The translations under genes and the position numbers were made by a program. Shown here piece by piece: positions 59,630 through 64,000 of a DNA stretch of 64,000 nucleotides; position 1 is the stretch's first letter; each line of letters starts with the position of its first letter. Source of the DNA: Phaseolus vulgaris (taxonomy: Eukaryota; Streptophyta; Magnoliopsida; Fabales; Fabaceae); NCBI RefSeq assembly GCF_000499845.2, contig NC_023756.2, positions 42,285,393 to 42,349,392 of the forward strand, written 5' to 3'. Under the pieces are notes generated by a model that saw only the letters and a program-made list of their open reading frames with translations, had not been told where the DNA came from and ran no database searches.

Positions 59630-62600
59630 GCCCTTTTGGGATAGATGCAAACGTGGAAAGAAGCCTTTATTTGTAGCAAAATTTAAGGAGTGTGGTGTAG
59701 AAGCTATCATCAGAACGTAACAATACAATATAGTACACACACATTTGTGTATGTATGTGTGAAAGCTATGGAATATGACAGTATATAATACAGAGTTGTA
59801 TAATAATTCATTGCTTCATGTATTAATAATGTGTGTGTGAAAGGTTCTTTCTTCCAACTGTGTGTGGGGCGTATTTTATTTGATTGATTAATCAAAAGTC
59901 TTTTGTACTATGCAAAGAGCCTCACATGGAGCTTTCTTGGGCAGTCATAGGCACAGCCCCTATGTCATAACTCTACATCACTAACCAAAAACCTTCATGT
60001 TCTTGGTTTCTGTGTAAACTCTCTATAACCCTTCTTCTTTCTAGCTTTGTGATTTGTTAATCATGGCAATTAAGGAAACTAAACAAATGGATTAAGATTT
60101 TCTTATGCTGTTTTGAAGATCTTGGGAATTTTTTTCCATGACTTGGTGAAAATGACCAGGGACCTAACTCTGAGTAAACACTGTTGAATGTTAGAAAAAT
60201 GTGTTGTGTTTTATTAGCCTTGAAAATATCACCTATGATCTTGATGCCTTTGTCCCTCATCGGATATTTATTAGCCTGTGACCATCTTTAAATTGATCAC
60301 ATTTTCTTCTTGTTCATACTTAATTTTGAAAAAAATCTGTAACTTTACTTTTAAAAAACTATTTATTAATCACGGATATTTTCAATAGTATTTTATAACC
60401 AATACATCTATTTTACAATGTTTAATATTTTTATATAACTTAATAATTTCAGGGAAATATGATTTTTGTTTGCTTGCAATTATAATATTTAATTACAATG
60501 TTATAATACTCATTATAAATTATTATCTTTTAAACTAATACAACATTTTTTTTTCAATTCATCTTCACTCAGTTTTCAAATTCAACTAAAAAAATAAAAC
60601 ATAATTTTATATTCTGAAAATTGTTCAAATCAAATAAATTTATCAATATGACAAGAATATTCAGTTAGATGTAAATCATTGATATTTTTGTCAAAATGTT
60701 TTTTTATATCATACATTTATTCATGAAATTTAAGTTCTATGTTAATTTCAATTGAGAGGAGTAGGTTGAGTCTTAAATAGACGTAAAACTATTAAAAGTA
60801 AATTAGAAAGATTATACATAAATAATTAACAATAATTATATATGTGTGTGTTTGTGTTTGACCTAAACCCTAAATCAAATTGAGAACTGAATAAATTTTT
60901 TTGGATAAAATTGTTACTATACATTTATAAGAGAATAAAGAAGTAAAATGAAAAAAAAATGGAAATATAAATAAACTTTTCTCCATGCTCTTGACTTTTG
61001 AGAAGTTTTTTCATCTATTTATAAATTAAAATGACCAATCTAAAAGCTTAATTTGTTTTACTATCTTAATTAATATTTTTTTTTTCTAAATTCTTTAAAT
61101 TATTTCTCCAACCTGTAATTGCATATTGTCAAAATACTTTCCAATTTAAAGACTACAACACCCTTTTTCTTTTTTTTTATTTATTTTGAAGCTTAAATTT
61201 AAACAAATAGGTTTGGTCCAACTAAGCCACTGATAAATATTAAAAAAAATGTAATGATATGTAATTTAAAATTGTGGACAAAATACAGTAGTAGATTAAA
61301 TAATTATATTCTTTATTCTCTGCATGTACAAAATTGATTATTCTCACTTCTTATTTTTGTTATTATTTTCTCTCTTCAAATAAATTAATTTTGGTGGAGT
61401 GATAATTGAAGGGTTGAAAAACCAGTTGAGACACATAATTGGAGAAAACAATAAATAAGAAATTAATTGAGTGAAGAATATGTAAATACATTGAACTTTG
61501 TTGAAATAAAAAATAAAATTGGTGCAAGTTAGTGTTGTTTACCCTAATTATTAATAATGTTGATGATTGATGCTCATATCCATCAACAATAATTGTTTAT
61601 CTAACTTGGTTGACTTTCAACTGCATTAGATTTAAGACTCATCACTTTTCTTTTTATTGCTTTCTCACTACTCACATATATAAAATGTTTTTATGAATTC
61701 AATGGTTTTAGTTAAAATATTTTGTGGTTGACTTATATATAATTATTACATCAATTAGAGTCACCCAACAATTATTCCTACATTTTCATGGTTTGTCCTA
61801 TAAAAAAACTCTACAACCTACTACGATTGTTAACCCAAATTCAATAATTTATAATTAATTAATTATTTATTAAAAAATTTATATTGTACTTGGAGGACTT
61901 GACTCAAGATGTATTCAATCGTGTTTATGTGTTTTTTTTTGTTTTGTTACATGCAAAATTATGTTTATGCATTATTATTAGTTTGTTTGCATTATTAAGG
62001 TTAAGTTAAATGTTTATCTTTTTAAAGATTTAATATTAATACTTTATATCATTTTATTAAATTAGAAAATAACACAACATCAACTGATTAAGATTATGTT
62101 TAAGTTTTGAATTACTTTAATTGTAATGTGTTGGAATTTACCAACATTAATTTTATTGTGTTTATATAGTTAATTATACTGCAATATAAAAATATATTTT
62201 ATTGATCAAATCACAATAAATAGAAAAAAAAAATTGAAAGTTTTGTCATATTATAAAATGAGTCCAATGAAATAATATTTTAACTTATATATAAGTTTTA
62301 TGTTATTATATTCATGAATTAAGATGTGTTTGTATTCTCGAACAGGTTGGAACCAAAAGAACAATTACAACACGTTCAAGTCAAAATTTAGTATTCTTGA
62401 AATTTCTCATTAATCCTGCTTATGCATATTGATCCTTACAGTGTCAGTCGGTATACCGAAACTTCATTACGGTTTTGTTATTAAAAGACACATCGATTGG
62501 ACGAGAAAATAATATATAAATTATTTTTTGGACTTGACTCCTAAACGATGTGAGACTTCTGTATCGAAAAATATAGATTAATCTCATATTTCATTTACAT

Positions 62601-63747
62601 TTCTTACGCATACCATGTATATTAACGTGACTATATAAATTTATTTATAATCCTTACTTCTATTCCATTGGACCTAATTTGAGCCCTAGAGTATAGAAGC
62701 AATTTCTTGCTGCACCCCATTATTTCAATCTGGCTCATTTAAGACTTTCACCTTTTTATTTTTTCTTTTCCCCATAAATTGAGAATCTTTTGCGTGTCCA
62801 CGAGCAGATCTTGTGGTTGTAAGTCTGTGATTTTTGTTTTTGTGTATCGTACGCATTTCACGTGGTAATTTTATGGACCTTTTTTCATAGGTAAGAAGTG
62901 GGGTTTCATAATTTTTGTTAAAATATTAATTTTGAGAGATTAGTTTAGGATCCACTTGCAAAGTTGTAATATTTGTAGAAAGCCAAAAATGATTTTCGGA
63001 AATTAAATTTGAAAGTTTTTTTAAGAAAAAATATTTTTTAGATTATTTAGTTTTTGGATTCTACAATTTACAATTGAAATGTATAAACTTTTACATGGTG
63101 TGATTTAGAAGTTAAAAATAACTTATGGAATATATAATCTGAAAAACATTTTTATATTTTAAATTGTATATTTTGATATTTAAAGTGTTTAACAATCCAA
63201 TCTTTAAATTACACAATCTAAAACTAAAATATGAAAAATAGAAAAAAAAATTACACTATTTAAATTTACGAGGATGCATGTGGAATGTAGGAAAGAATGG
63301 CTAACTATAAGCAATTTCTTTTTGCATATTTTCAAAAGTATCCATTCTAGATTTTAAAGTTCGAAATACAAAAATTTGTATTTTAGAATGTAAATGGTAG
63401 AATCCATAATATAAATTTTAAAATTAAAAATGTGTATTTTAAATTATACAATTAATTGTATTTTTGTATTTTAGATTGTACAATTTTAAAATATAAAAAA
63501 ATACAAATTCTAACTTACAAAGTCTATAACAAGGAAATTCTCCATATTTCACACTTACAAATTTTTTTTAAAAAGTATTTAATAGAAAATATAAAAAAAT
63601 AAATTGAATATTTTGTAAAATATGGAGTGAAGGAAAAAACACATACACATGTTGGAAGAAATCCTTCTAAGAATAAGACTTTTTCTTCCTAGACCTCCAT
63701 ATGTTATTCTCTAACCTCTATAAGTTTTTTTTCAAATTCATAATTAG
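59630..63747. other. gene-free AT-rich stretch to near the right edge
   Basis: No gene is visible over ~4.1 kb. The part near 62440-62640 (GGTATACCGAAACTTC, then CCTAAACGATGTGAGACTTC) resembles dispersed legume repeat sequence, but no bounded element was found. From ~63000 short self-similar ATTTTAGATTGTA-type words recur. Confidence 0.5.
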
Positions 63748-63990
63748 CTTCCGAATTACATAATCTGGAAGTCTTTTTTTATATGCATGATTAGTGTATG
63801 GATTATATAATTCAGAAGTCTTTTTTAATATGAGATTAGCTTCCGAATTACGTAATCTGAAAGTATTTTTTCAAATGTATGTATGAATTACATAATTCAG
63901 AAGTTACTCATAAATTCAGATTTCAGGATTATATAATTCGGAATACCATTTTTTTAAAATATATTTCGGATTACATAATCCATAAGTTGT
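63748..63990. repeat. array of ~22-bp imperfect palindromes
   Basis: Six copies of a palindromic word near TTCCGAATTACATAATCTGGAA occur at about 63748, 63797, 63840, 63884, 63924 and 63965. Each has a TA-centred dyad (ATTAYATAAT) and TTC/GAA arms. They are separated by T-rich spacers, with a repeat length of ~40-50 bp. The array may continue beyond the window. Confidence 0.75.
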
Positions 63991-64000
63991 TTCTGAATCC

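Noticed and set aside
63748..63990. CRISPR-like array
   Set aside because: The repeats are diverged palindromes with irregular T-rich spacers in a plant nuclear context, with no cas genes.

Overview
The window is nuclear DNA from a dicot plant, most likely a phaseoloid legume (inference). It is AT-rich, its genes have introns with canonical GT/AG borders, and it is full of plant transposable elements. Two features point to legumes: a short retroelement whose terminal repeat begins TGTTGGAGATC, and an LTR rich in AACAACCGGTTGTT-type words. Five protein-coding genes are supported. They are the 5' part of CPSF160 (minus, running off the left edge), a plastid Clp-protease accessory subunit CLPT1/2 (minus), a MAP65-3-like microtubule bundler (plus), an AT-hook/PPC nuclear protein of the AHL family (plus), and a small membrane-anchored DUF761-type protein (minus). 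They are unrelated housekeeping or regulatory genes. Nothing suggests they act as one system. Layout: 1-10469 holds CPSF160, whose introns carry a 4.7-kb Ty1/copia element (itself split by a TIR transposon), a TRIM-like fragment and internal duplications. 10570-20560 is gene-poor. It contains a decayed MULE transposase (minus), a decayed plant-mobile-domain gene (plus) and a 350-bp TRIM with two 120-bp repeats. 20763-25121 is CLPT1/2, again with elements in its introns. 25122-28980 is AT-rich and carries a hAT-like relic. 29000-34900 is MAP65, with two mitotic AACGG cores upstream and a decayed 3' coding end. 36634-41850 is AHL. 43604-57302 is a mosaic. Two copies of a ~660-bp AT-rich unit are separated by a Ty3/gypsy LTR-gag fragment. 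The second copy is split by a ~0.9-kb TIR-like insert and by ~9.8 kb holding a GC-rich broken ORF set, a Tat-type gypsy pol on the minus strand, and an L1-type LINE. A solo LTR with a perfect 5-bp target duplication splits the LINE ORF1. 57391-64000 holds a MITE with long inverted repeats, the DUF761 gene and AT-rich DNA ending in an array of 22-bp imperfect palindromes at the right edge. Most worth following up: the GC-rich broken ORF set at 47311-48779, the truncated MAP65 3' end, and the nested mosaic around them. No CRISPR array, rRNA gene or intact tRNA gene was seen.
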